From Paludibacteraceae bacterium (GTDB taxonomy: Bacteria; Bacteroidota; Bacteroidia; Bacteroidales; Paludibacteraceae): a stretch of 37,085 nucleotides of DNA. The notes beneath the pieces are model-generated. The model was not told the origin of the DNA. It was given only the letters and a program-made list of their open reading frames with translations, and made no database searches. The DNA lies in contig JAGPGD010000016.1 of the NCBI GenBank assembly GCA_018056165.1, positions 1 through 37,085 of the forward strand, read 5' to 3'. The stretch's first letter is position 1, and each line of letters starts with the position of its first letter. This document shows positions 1-7,083 of the stretch, one piece after another. A program made the position numbers and the translations under genes.

Positions 1-1
1 T

Positions 2-180
2 GAGAATTTCATTCTTGAATAATTTTAATGAACTTTAGTTTAACATTTTAATTGACTTATAGTCAAAATTCAGGCGAATTCTATTCGCAATCCAACCTAT
101 GGATTTTCAATCCATAGTATTTGAGTTGGTCAACTCCCTGAAAATCACTATCTTTATAGATTGTTTAACTAATTTACAAT
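2..180 (+). repeat. Chain of short-loop hairpins in the leader of the IS transposase
   Basis: The 185 bases before the transposase consist largely of successive perfect inverted repeats with 2-4 base loops. They are AGAAT/ATTCT (3-15), GACT/AGTC (54-64), GCGAAT/ATTCGC (74-88), CTATGGATT/AATCCATAG (97-117), GAGTTG/CAACTC (123-136) and ATCT/AGAT (150-161). ATTGT/ACAAT (160-180) has a longer loop. The stems are unrelated in sequence, so this is not a tandem repeat. None is followed by a T-tract, so they do not look like terminators. Similar leader structures in insertion sequences can shield the transposase start from outside transcription, but that role is inferred here. Confidence 0.6.
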
Positions 181-185
181 AAGAT

Positions 186-1406
186 ATGATTTTCACGGAA
201 GTTAACACTTTTAATTCAATAGTCGGTAGCGCTTTGAAAGGTTTTTCACTCAATAAATGGCGACGTGATTTTTTATTAGAAATATTTATGTTGTATCTCT
301 CTATTCCTGGTCGAATTAATTTTAAGCAAATGAGCCGTTATAGCAAGCATTGTGAACAGCGTTTTCGAAATCAGTTCAAAGAAAAATTTGATTTCATGTC
401 ATTCAACTCTTCACTGATAACTCCCCATATTGGTAAACGAATTGCAATTTCCTTTGACCCAAGCTATATCGAGAAATCGGGCAATAAAACACCTTATCTC
501 GGTTCGTTTTGGTCGGGTTCGGACCAATGCTCCAAAAAGGGGCTTGAGATTGCACAAATCGCTTTAATCGACATCGACTTGAACCAAAGCTTTCATTTGG
601 AAGCTGTACAGAGTGTTCCTTCAAAAACATTGAAAACAGTTTCCATGTCTTTAGTCGACTGGTATGCTCTTTCTATTGTTGAGAGAAAAGAAGAACTGCA
701 GAAATTATCCGATATCGTTGTTGCAGATGCATTCTTTTCGAAAATAACATTCATTCAACCTCTTATGAAAAACGGGTTTCACGTAATATCCAAACTCCGG
801 GACGATGCTAACCTGCGCTATAAATTTACGGGTGAGTACTCCGGTAAAGGCAGACCAACCAAACTGGCAGGAAAAATTGACCTTGAAAATTTGGATATGA
901 ATGTTTTTACTCAAATTCAAATTAATGACAACACTCAGGCTTTTTATGCCGTTGTCAACTCCAAATCTTTGAAAACAGACATTCTGTTGGTTGTCGAACG
1001 AAAAACGGAGGAAAACGGAAAAACAATACAACGTCTGATATTCTCCACCGATACCAGGATGAATGCTCTTGAGGTTTTAGCGTATTATCACTGTCGTTTT
1101 CAAATGGAATTCAATTTCAGAGATGCCAAACAGGCTACCGGATTGAATCATTCTCAGGCAAGAGATTTGGACAAACTCTATTTTCACTTCAACGCATCAC
1201 TTACAACGGTCAATATTGCAAAGATTATACACCTGTGCAATAAAAAGAACGCAGGACAACCTTTCTCTATTGCCAACTATAAACTGTTGTATCACAATGC
1301 TTTTATGTTGAATCGATTTATTGAGGCTTTCGGTGTTAAACCCAAAACCCTAAAAAGTCACCACCTTATCAAAGAACTTCTGTATTTCGGTATTAAAGCT
1401 GCTTAA
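186..1406 (+). CDS. IS4-family DDE transposase
   Basis: This is a 406-residue transposase that catalyses cut-and-paste movement of its insertion sequence. The catalytic triad fits D91 (in SFDPSY), D181 (in VADAFF) and E308. E308 lies in the IS4 signature Y-x2-R-x3-E-x6-K (Y301, R304, E308, K315), which is intact. The length is normal for the family and no frameshift is visible, so the enzyme may be active. The ATG follows an AT-rich leader full of hairpins. I could not find convincing terminal inverted repeats or a target duplication. A weak match (TATAGTCAAAATTCA near 58-72 against the complement of TTGAATTTAGTATA at 1431-1444) needs a gap. The exact ends of the element are therefore unknown, and the left end may lie outside the window. 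tRNA-Arg lies 73 bases downstream. Confidence 0.88.
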   Translation: MIFTEVNTFNSIVGSALKGFSLNKWRRDFLLEIFMLYLSIPGRINFKQMSRYSKHCEQRFRNQFKEKFDFMSFNSSLITPHIGKRIAISFDPSYIEKSGNKTPYLGSFWSGSDQCSKKGLEIAQIALIDIDLNQSFHLEAVQSVPSKTLKTVSMSLVDWYALSIVERKEELQKLSDIVVADAFFSKITFIQPLMKNGFHVISKLRDDANLRYKFTGEYSGKGRPTKLAGKIDLENLDMNVFTQIQINDNTQAFYAVVNSKSLKTDILLVVERKTEENGKTIQRLIFSTDTRMNALEVLAYYHCRFQMEFNFRDAKQATGLNHSQARDLDKLYFHFNASLTTVNIAKIIHLCNKKNAGQPFSIANYKLLYHNAFMLNRFIEAFGVKPKTLKSHHLIKELLYFGIKAA

Positions 1407-1460
1407 TCTTAATTTTTTCCTAACGGACTATTGAATTTAGTATAAATCGAGAAAATTAAT

Positions 1461-1468
1461 TACCTTTG
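1461..1468 (+). promoter_or_regulatory. Promoter -7 element of tRNA-Arg
   Basis: TACCTTTG matches the Bacteroidota -7 consensus TAnnTTTG and sits 11 bases before the mature tRNA. No clear TTTG -33 box is present at the expected distance; TTTAG at 1436-1440 is the nearest. The upstream half of the promoter lies close to the presumed end of the insertion sequence. Confidence 0.65.
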
Positions 1469-1479
1469 CGTTTACAAAA

Positions 1480-1553
1480 GGCTCCGTAGTTCAGTTGTAT
1501 AGAACGTCAGATTCCGGTTCTGAAGGTCTTGGGTTAGAATCCCAACGGGGTCA
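1480..1553 (+). tRNA. tRNA-Arg (anticodon CCG)
   Basis: A full cloverleaf folds. The 7-bp acceptor stem GGCTCCG pairs with CGGGGTC (two G-U pairs), the D stem is GTTC/GAAC, and the anticodon stem is TCAGA/TCTGA. The loop TTCCGGT places anticodon CCG at 1514-1516, reading CGG. The T stem is TTGGG/CCCAA. The T loop is TTAGAAT rather than the usual TTCGAAT. The discriminator base is A and the 3' CCA is not encoded. Confidence 0.93.
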
Positions 1554-1558
1554 CACAC

Positions 1559-1594
1559 AGCCAACCTCAACATTTTTGTTCGGGTTGGCTTTTT
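1559..1594 (+). terminator. Intrinsic terminator after tRNA-Arg
   Basis: A perfect 8-bp stem AGCCAACC/GGTTGGCT (1559-1566 with 1583-1590) is followed by five T residues. It lies six bases after the tRNA and separates it from the convergent histidine kinase gene. Confidence 0.85.
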
Positions 1595-1638
1595 GATTGC
1601 TCCCAATTTATTTCTACATCTTCTAATAACTTTTTAGT

Positions 1639-3366
1639 TTAATATTTTCTCAAAGTAAAAATGAAACTTAACCCACCAGTTGGTAAATTTTTAGCAGAAA
1701 TATTCCCATTATGAAACAAAATAGCATTTTTTACAATGGAGAGTCCTAAACCTGTACCACCAGCTTTGCGGCTTCGTCCTTTGTCAACCCTATAAAAACG
1801 TTCAAACAAACGACTCAGATGTTTTTCTTCAACGCCTTTGCCATTGTCTGAAAACGAAAAATAATAGAACTGGTCGTCTTCACGGTAACAATTGATGTCG
1901 ATCGTGATATTTTCGCCGCCATAAGCTAGTGCATTGTCCATTAAATTGCGAAAAATTGAATAAAGCAACGAGCTGTTTCCATTGATTGTCAGACCTTCAT
2001 GATAGTTTTTCAAAACCTTGCAATTTTTTTGCTCAATCTGCAAATGAACGTCATTCAGGACATCATCAATGATAGCAGAAAGTGAACATTCTTCTTTTTC
2101 AAACAGCTGGTCAGCTTCGTCCAGTTTGCTTAGCATAGAAATATCTTGAAGCAAAGCACTCAATCGTTGAGCTTGCTGATAAGTTCGTTCGATGAAAAAT
2201 TTTTGGCGTTGAGGATTTAAATTTGGATTATCAATGATGCTTTCCATGTAGCCTAAAATACTGCTTACGGGCGTTTTTAATTCGTGAGAAATGTTCTGTG
2301 TCAATTGATGCTTTAAATTACTTTCCTTCTCCTGCGTAGAAATATCATTAATGAATATTTCAAAAGTATCATCTTGAAAAACAATGCATTGAACTTCAAA
2401 AATTCGTCCACCTTTTTCAATGATGAATCGTTTACGATTCACCTGATTTTTTGCTAAATTTTCATCAATAAATTCACTTATTTCTTTAAATTCAGGTATA
2501 TTGAAAATTTGTTCTGAAGTCGCACAAGGTTCGTCAGATAATAAATTGGCATATTGAATGAAATGTGTGTTGGTTAAAATTTCTTTTCTTTCAGCAGAAA
2601 AAATCCCCAATCCTTCCTGAAAAATTTGTAAATGTTTAAATAATTTATCGCGTTCTCTGCTGGCTTCTTCTTTCGATTCCAGCATACTTTTGTAGATTTG
2701 AACAAAATTATTGCCGATTTCGCCCAGCTCATCATTCGGGAAAGTAATCTCTGTATCCAGCAACTCATTTTTTTCAACTTTTTGAGTAAAATCACGCAAC
2801 CGATTTATCGATCTGGAGAAATTTCTGGCAATAAAATAAAGTGCTATTGTCCCCATCAAAAACAAGAAGCCCATGAAATATAAAAAAGTTGTGTTGGCTT
2901 TCAGTGCTGTAAAAAGGCCAACACTATAAGACAACGCACAACGGATATAGTATTGTGGAAAGCGTTGAGCTAAATAATAATAATCTTTACCAGTGGAATG
3001 CGAGTGTCTCATTGCCTCGCCAAAACCTGATTTGCGTGCCATTATAATTTCCGGGCGATGCAAATGGTTTTCCAACACTGTTCCTTCACGAAGGGACGAA
3101 TCATACAAAACATTTCCCAAAGTATCAATGACCGTAATTCGCAAAGTACTGTCTGGAAAAATTTCAATAAATTGATTCAAGCCATTCCAGGTGAGACTCT
3201 TTTTTTGAATGTAATGATGTACCATCTGATTATAAATGGATAATTGATGATTCAACTGCTCAATTTTGAAACTTTTTTCCCGTTGATATTGAAAATAAGT
3301 GGCACACAACAACATCAGGAAAAATAGGCTGAAAAAATAAACAAAAAGTTTTTTACTTAATTTCAT
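1639..3366 (-). CDS. PhoR-like membrane sensor histidine kinase
   Basis: This 575-residue two-component sensor is predicted to sit in the inner membrane, autophosphorylate on histidine and pass the phosphate to the response regulator encoded just upstream. It has a membrane segment at about 7-25, a periplasmic domain at about 26-155, a second membrane segment at about 160-180, a HAMP-like linker to about 235, and a PAS-like region at about 240-345. The HisKA box carries H361 in NISHELKTP. The HATPase domain has an N-box (N474/N478), DNGKG (507-511) and GGTGLGL (537-543). This architecture matches PhoR-type kinases. The start is an ATG 60 bases after the regulator stop, so the two are probably co-transcribed. 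The phosphate signal is inferred from domain order and Pho-box-like repeats upstream of the regulator. Other envelope-sensing kinases share this layout. Confidence 0.88.
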   Translation of the reverse strand: MKLSKKLFVYFFSLFFLMLLCATYFQYQREKSFKIEQLNHQLSIYNQMVHHYIQKKSLTWNGLNQFIEIFPDSTLRITVIDTLGNVLYDSSLREGTVLENHLHRPEIIMARKSGFGEAMRHSHSTGKDYYYLAQRFPQYYIRCALSYSVGLFTALKANTTFLYFMGFLFLMGTIALYFIARNFSRSINRLRDFTQKVEKNELLDTEITFPNDELGEIGNNFVQIYKSMLESKEEASRERDKLFKHLQIFQEGLGIFSAERKEILTNTHFIQYANLLSDEPCATSEQIFNIPEFKEISEFIDENLAKNQVNRKRFIIEKGGRIFEVQCIVFQDDTFEIFINDISTQEKESNLKHQLTQNISHELKTPVSSILGYMESIIDNPNLNPQRQKFFIERTYQQAQRLSALLQDISMLSKLDEADQLFEKEECSLSAIIDDVLNDVHLQIEQKNCKVLKNYHEGLTINGNSSLLYSIFRNLMDNALAYGGENITIDINCYREDDQFYYFSFSDNGKGVEEKHLSRLFERFYRVDKGRSRKAGGTGLGLSIVKNAILFHNGNISAKNLPTGGLSFIFTLRKY

Positions 3367-3426
3367 TGATTATGTCCATTTGAGGAATTTTCTTTTTGGA
3401 TATTTAAAGAATGGCAGTTTTCACAA

Positions 3427-4113
3427 TTATTCTTCAAAACAATAGCCATAACCCAGACGCGTTATAATATTTTTTCCATAAGCACCAATTTTTTTCCTTA
3501 TCCGGGTAATATTTACATCAATGGTTCTATCCAACACATAAACATCGTCGCCCCAGATGCGGGAAAGGATTTCTTCACGAGTAAATACACGATTCCTATT
3601 TTCCAATAGTAATTTCAAGAGTTCAAATTCTTTTTTGGTAAAAGGAATTTCTTTCCCTTCCATCAGTACTTTTTTGTTGTTCAGATGCATTTCCAGTTGA
3701 CGGTAAGTAAGCACTTCGATTTCTTCATTGTTATTAGCAGCGTCAGCTCTGCGAAGAACAGCCTTCACACGTGCAATTACTTCTCGAATGGAAAAAGGTT
3801 TTGAAATATAATCGTCAGCTCCAATATTGAAACCTGTAATTTTATCATTTTCAGTGTCTTTGGCTGTTAAAAAAATTATGGGAATGGAACTGGTTTTAGA
3901 ATTATCATGTAACATTTTGGCCATTTTAAAACCGGAAATTTCACCCATCATCACGTCCAGCAAAATAAGGTTGTAAACAGTTAAGTCCTTTTTTAAGGCT
4001 TCTTCAGCTGAATAGGCTATATCTACCTGAAAACCTTCAGTTTCCAGATTAAATTGAAGAATTTCACACAAATCTTCTTCGTCGTCAACTACTAAAATTC
4101 GGGTGGGACTCAT
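3427..4113 (-). CDS. PhoB-like response regulator (OmpR/PhoB family)
   Basis: This is a 228-residue transcription factor. The receiver domain (about 1-120) has the acidic pair D10/D11, phospho-acceptor D53 in LLDVMM, T83 and K105. A winged-helix DNA-binding domain (about 130-228) is of the OmpR/PhoB type. It precedes its partner kinase by 60 bases on the same strand. Upstream, at 4206-4223, is a direct repeat with the spacing and sequence of a PhoB box, which suggests autoregulation. KdpE- or other OmpR-type regulators cannot be excluded by sequence alone; the repeat is what favours PhoB. Confidence 0.88.
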   Translation of the reverse strand: MSPTRILVVDDEEDLCEILQFNLETEGFQVDIAYSAEEALKKDLTVYNLILLDVMMGEISGFKMAKMLHDNSKTSSIPIIFLTAKDTENDKITGFNIGADDYISKPFSIREVIARVKAVLRRADAANNNEEIEVLTYRQLEMHLNNKKVLMEGKEIPFTKKEFELLKLLLENRNRVFTREEILSRIWGDDVYVLDRTIDVNITRIRKKIGAYGKNIITRLGYGYCFEE

Positions 4114-4205
4114 AATTTAAAAATCATTTAAAAGGTTTTTAATGGGTATTTAAATTTTTATGCTACAAAAGAAGGGATTTCTTGTTTCGGAAATATGTAA
4201 TAATT

Positions 4206-4223
4206 ATTACAAAATTATGACAA
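4206..4223 (-). promoter_or_regulatory. Pho-box-like direct repeat upstream of the response regulator
   Basis: On the minus strand this reads TTGTCAT-AATT-TTGTAAT, two 7-base half-sites with an 11-base period. The E. coli Pho box is two CTGTCAT-type half-sites separated by a 4-base AT spacer. The site lies about 93 bases before the regulator start codon. A degenerate -7 element (TTCTTTTG, 4173-4166) lies downstream. Binding is inferred. Confidence 0.55.
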
Positions 4224-4252
4224 AAACTTGATTTGAGAAATTATTCAAAACT

Positions 4253-4280
4253 AAAAAGGCAACTTCACAGAAGCTGCCTT
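4253..4280 (-). terminator. Intrinsic terminator of the CarboxypepD_reg gene
   Basis: An 11-bp stem (AAGGCAGCTTC with GAAGTTGCCTT on the minus strand, one mismatch) has a 3-base loop and runs into five T residues. It lies about 46 bases after the stop of the 115-residue gene and separates it from the two-component pair. Confidence 0.85.
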
Positions 4281-4326
4281 ACAAAACCAATGCATAAACT
4301 TGCATCCAAAAGCAGAAGAAAGAGAA

Positions 4327-4674
4327 TTAGAGCTGAGATAACAGAATTTGACAAGTAAAAATGTTGTGCGTATCAATTTCAATCATCTGATCCTGGTAAG
4401 AAATAAAATTTACTTTCAGTTTAAATTTTTCCTTATTTATATTAGGTATAATAAAATTTCCATCCAGATCAGTATAAATTTTTTGACCATCATAAATGAT
4501 TGTCACTCCTGCTAAAGCTTCTTTTGTATTTTTATCTAATACTGTTCCTTTTAAACATTTACTAGCGTTCGACAGCGTTTCATTATTATTTGAGGAAACG
4601 TTTTTATCACCTGCGAACAAATACGGTGCACAACTCATAATAAAAGCACACGCAATAACTAAAAATTTTTTCAT
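4327..4674 (-). CDS. Small exported protein made of one CarboxypepD_reg domain
   Basis: This is a 115-residue protein with an N-terminal signal sequence (about 1-21) and a single carboxypeptidase-regulatory-like beta-sandwich (about 42-112). Visible family motifs are GTVLDKNTKEALAGVTI, DLDGNF and FISYQ. It resembles the N-terminal extension of the TonB-dependent receptor at 7084-9876 (GKILDKKSKEPLVGATV, DIDGNF, YVSYQ), but stands alone. A short tail after the signal peptide is rich in Ser and Asn. It has its own terminator and a triple Pho-box-like repeat upstream, so it is probably a separate transcription unit within the same regulon. Its function is unknown. A periplasmic helper for TonB-dependent uptake is one possibility. 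Confidence 0.75.
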   Translation of the reverse strand: MKKFLVIACAFIMSCAPYLFAGDKNVSSNNNETLSNASKCLKGTVLDKNTKEALAGVTIIYDGQKIYTDLDGNFIIPNINKEKFKLKVNFISYQDQMIEIDTHNIFTCQILLSQL

Positions 4675-4719
4675 AGCTTTTCTTTTTAATTGTTTTTATG
4701 ATTTTTCCTTTTTCTGATG

Positions 4720-4766
4720 CAAAGGAAAAAAGAAAGTGTGACGTTTTTATTACAAATTTGATACAA
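4720..4766 (-). promoter_or_regulatory. Promoter with a triple Pho-box-like repeat for the CarboxypepD_reg gene
   Basis: On the minus strand, TTGTATC (4766-4760), TTGTAAT (4755-4749) and ACGTCAC (4744-4738) recur every 11 bases, separated by AT-only spacers. A -7-like element TTCCTTTG (4727-4720) follows 10 bases later, the distance expected of an activator site replacing a -33 box. The repeats resemble the half-sites in front of the response regulator. Confidence 0.5.
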
Positions 4767-4867
4767 GCCTATGAAATAAGTTGCCCGTGCTGTTAAATAA
4801 ATAAAATCTTGATAATTAGTAAGTTGTGCAAAGAAAAATAGTCGCCAGAAAAGACTTTCAGAAAAAA

Positions 4868-5347
4868 TTAATATTTTCTTTCGGAAATCAATTTTCCATT
4901 TTCGTCCCACATGTACCAGGTACCTGTTTTTTCGCCATTAACATAGTGCATCTCATATCGCAAAGTTCCCTGATCGTCCCAGATTCGCCAGGTTCCATGT
5001 TTTTTATTATTCAAATATTCTGCTTCTGAAATAAGAACACCTGTATCATTATAGGTTCTCCATGTGCCATGAAACATTCCGTTCAGGTAAGAACGTACTT
5101 CTTTGGGCTTGCCATCTGGAAAATAAATAATACACATCCCTTCTGGTTTCCCATCCTTTATGAACATTTCAAGCCGCAAAGCATGATTATCATAAAACTC
5201 TTTGTATTCACCTGTATATAATTTGGTCTGAGTGGCATCGGTATAAAACAAACCTTCGCTTTGAACAATGGTAGAATCATTTTTTTGAGCAACGATAGAA
5301 ATACTGCAAAAGAGAAAACAAATAATGATAGCACTTAACTGACGCAT
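4868..5347 (-). CDS. Secreted MORN-repeat-variant protein (YwqK-like)
   Basis: This is a 159-residue protein with a cleavable signal peptide (about 1-20) followed by at least four copies of a MORN-variant repeat of about 23 residues. The pattern is Y-x-DG/NG-x-x-x-G-T-W-x-x-(W/Y)-D-x-x-G, visible as MFHGTWRTYNDTG, KKHGTWRIWDDQG and EKTGTWYMWDENG. Such proteins are widespread in Bacteroidota and are often labelled YwqK antitoxin-like; no toxin partner is seen here. The gene has its own TATATTTG -7 element and sits between the lipoprotein and the CarboxypepD gene. Its role is unknown. The repeats usually form an extended beta-sheet for binding. Confidence 0.75.
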   Translation of the reverse strand: MRQLSAIIICFLFCSISIVAQKNDSTIVQSEGLFYTDATQTKLYTGEYKEFYDNHALRLEMFIKDGKPEGMCIIYFPDGKPKEVRSYLNGMFHGTWRTYNDTGVLISEAEYLNNKKHGTWRIWDDQGTLRYEMHYVNGEKTGTWYMWDENGKLISERKY

Positions 5348-5390
5348 AATTTTTCTTTTTTAAAAAATGAATACTTACAAAGAATCATTG

Positions 5391-5398
5391 CAAATATA
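5391..5398 (-). promoter_or_regulatory. -7 element of the MORN-repeat gene
   Basis: On the minus strand TATATTTG matches TAnnTTTG, 44 bases before the ATG. No good -33 box is seen. A single Pho half-site TTGTAAT (5452-5446) lies about 50 bases further upstream. Confidence 0.55.
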
Positions 5399-5450
5399 AA
5401 GCGAAATACGCTTTATTGATTCACAGACTCAAAAATTTAATATATATTAC

Positions 5451-5479
5451 AAAAAAAAGAATGACTTTTGCCATTCTTT
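5451..5479 (-). terminator. Intrinsic terminator of the beta-helix lipoprotein
   Basis: On the minus strand AAAGAATG pairs with CATTCTTT. The stem is extended by a G-U and a C-G pair around an AAAA loop and is followed by eight T residues. It lies about 40 bases after the lipoprotein stop. Confidence 0.85.
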
Positions 5480-5517
5480 CTTATATTGCCAATATTTTTT
5501 TACTGAAAAAATCTTTA

Positions 5518-6930
5518 TCAATAAACTGTATTTTGTGGATCAAAATTTACCCACTCTTCTTTTGTCCAATCTGTTGAACCAAAAGCTCCAATATAAGTAG
5601 GCGTTCTATCGAGGAAACTATCAGCCAGTTTAGGATTATCAAAAGAAGCTCCATTGAGCAAAGGCGAACCTGTAGAAAGCAGAAAACTTGATGGAACGGC
5701 ACTCATACCTGTTTTGGTAGCATCATAAAACGAATTGGCAATTCCTGCTGTTACATTGTCATCAATGATAAGATTATTAAATTCTCTGGTATTAAACCAA
5801 TTCGTTACCTGATCTTTTGTGATACCACCTGCTCCATTTAATGCTGTAACTTTGGAAGCAACCAATGCACAATTTTGTATATTCAAAGTCATGGAATCCA
5901 CAGCATTAGCATAAGTAGAGGTTCCATCCAGCAAAAGTCCTGTGTTCCAACCTGCAAACACAGAATTGAACACTGAAAGTGAACTGTTGCGACGAATATG
6001 CATACCTGCGCCAAACATGGCATTAACATTTTTATCAGCAGAAGTTTTCCACGGACCAATTAATGTTACATTACAAAATACAGCTTTCGTTTTCGGCTGA
6101 AAAGCACTACCATTGCCATCATTGTCCGATTCAAATCCATTTGAAGTAGAAACATCAGCCACACGAGGATTGCGAACACCAAGAGCAAACTGAACTTTTC
6201 CAGAATAACCAAAATCAATATCATAGTCATCATCCAATCCGCAATAAGCAATTAAATATTTGGCATTGACTGTTCCTCCAAACCACTCGTAAGAATCGTC
6301 TCCACTATAAGAAACTTGAATATGATCAACCGTCGTTCCTCTTCCAACTGCACAAAATGTTAAGCCATTGATTTCATTATCAGGTTGTAGAGCAATACCC
6401 GCAAATTCGATTCTTACATAACGAAGTGTTCCGGAATTGTCGTTCGGATCCGTGCCACCACCGTAGAAAATTGCTTTTGATAGACCTTCAATAGTAGGAT
6501 TAGACTGATTGACGGGAGCACGTCCTACAATAATCACACCCCCCCAATCGCCAGCTGCACGAAGTCCTGGTTCCATTCTCGAAGTAAAAACAATAGGTTT
6601 ATCAGGTGTACCAATTGCATTAATTTTCCCGCCAGGAAGAATGACCAGACAACCTTTCGTCACCTTATCGCCTTTAATAATAGTTCCTGGATCAATATTC
6701 AGAATACCACTCACATTGATTTGTCCCTGCAAAATATAAACAGAATCACTCACCAGATGACGTGTTCCTGTAATGTCCGATTTAAGCACTACTTCATTGC
6801 TATTCGAAGAATTTCCATTGTCAGGTGAAGAAACATCATTGTTACTATCGCATGAAGTTAAAAAAACACCTGCACCACAAACAAAAGATAAAAGAACAAA
6901 AACACTAAAAATTAATTTCCCTTTTTTCAT
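5518..6930 (-). CDS. Outer-membrane lipoprotein with parallel beta-helix features
   Basis: This is a 470-residue lipoprotein. The signal peptide ends in the lipobox LTSC with acylated C27, followed by a Ser/Asn/Asp-rich linker (28-46), as is common for surface lipoproteins in Bacteroidota. The body has repeating short strands and turns typical of right-handed beta-helix proteins: a GTIIKG turn, PDKPIVFTS, GDWGGVIIVG, LRYVRIEFAG and VDHIQVSYSGDDSYEWFGG. It contains acidic clusters such as DDDYDIDF that could bind a cation. No catalytic motif is recognised. It follows the TonB-dependent receptor by 153 bases on the same strand. Receptor plus lipoprotein suggests a surface binding and uptake pair, although it is not a SusD-type protein. 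Its substrate is unknown; phosphate or a phospho-compound is inferred from the neighbours. Confidence 0.75.
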   Translation of the reverse strand: MKKGKLIFSVFVLLSFVCGAGVFLTSCDSNNDVSSPDNGNSSNSNEVVLKSDITGTRHLVSDSVYILQGQINVSGILNIDPGTIIKGDKVTKGCLVILPGGKINAIGTPDKPIVFTSRMEPGLRAAGDWGGVIIVGRAPVNQSNPTIEGLSKAIFYGGGTDPNDNSGTLRYVRIEFAGIALQPDNEINGLTFCAVGRGTTVDHIQVSYSGDDSYEWFGGTVNAKYLIAYCGLDDDYDIDFGYSGKVQFALGVRNPRVADVSTSNGFESDNDGNGSAFQPKTKAVFCNVTLIGPWKTSADKNVNAMFGAGMHIRRNSSLSVFNSVFAGWNTGLLLDGTSTYANAVDSMTLNIQNCALVASKVTALNGAGGITKDQVTNWFNTREFNNLIIDDNVTAGIANSFYDATKTGMSAVPSSFLLSTGSPLLNGASFDNPKLADSFLDRTPTYIGAFGSTDWTKEEWVNFDPQNTVY

Positions 6931-6974
6931 TTTCTGTTGGTTTTAAATGATACATTTTTTTTAATTTTATACAG

Positions 6975-6982
6975 CAAAAATA
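6975..6982 (-). promoter_or_regulatory. -7 element of the beta-helix lipoprotein
   Basis: On the minus strand TATTTTTG matches TAnnTTTG and lies 44 bases before the start codon. The lipoprotein may therefore be transcribed separately from the receptor. A Pho-like half-site TTGTAAC lies at 7043-7037. Confidence 0.5.
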
Positions 6983-7083
6983 AGAACTACATATTTCAAT
7001 TTTATTCAAAAAAAATTATGGTTTCGTATAATTGCTGTTACAAAACTGTTTCGAACAGATGATTTCTGAAAAAAGAAAAGATT

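Noticed and set aside
54..1444. Terminal inverted repeats of the insertion sequence
   Set aside because: Only a gapped, weak match (TATA..AAATTCA type) was found, and no target-site duplication could be recognised, so ends were not called.
2574..2795. Open frames inside the histidine kinase and other large genes
   Set aside because: They lie wholly within genes with clear domains and have no homologous pattern; they are shadow frames.
4868..5347. MORN-repeat protein as antitoxin of a toxin-antitoxin pair
   Set aside because: No toxin-like gene is adjacent, and the protein has a signal peptide, so the YwqK antitoxin label is not supported here.
7046..7058. CTGTT/AACAG hairpin after the TonB receptor as terminator
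   Set aside because: It is a five-base-pair stem with a short T-run, too weak to call.
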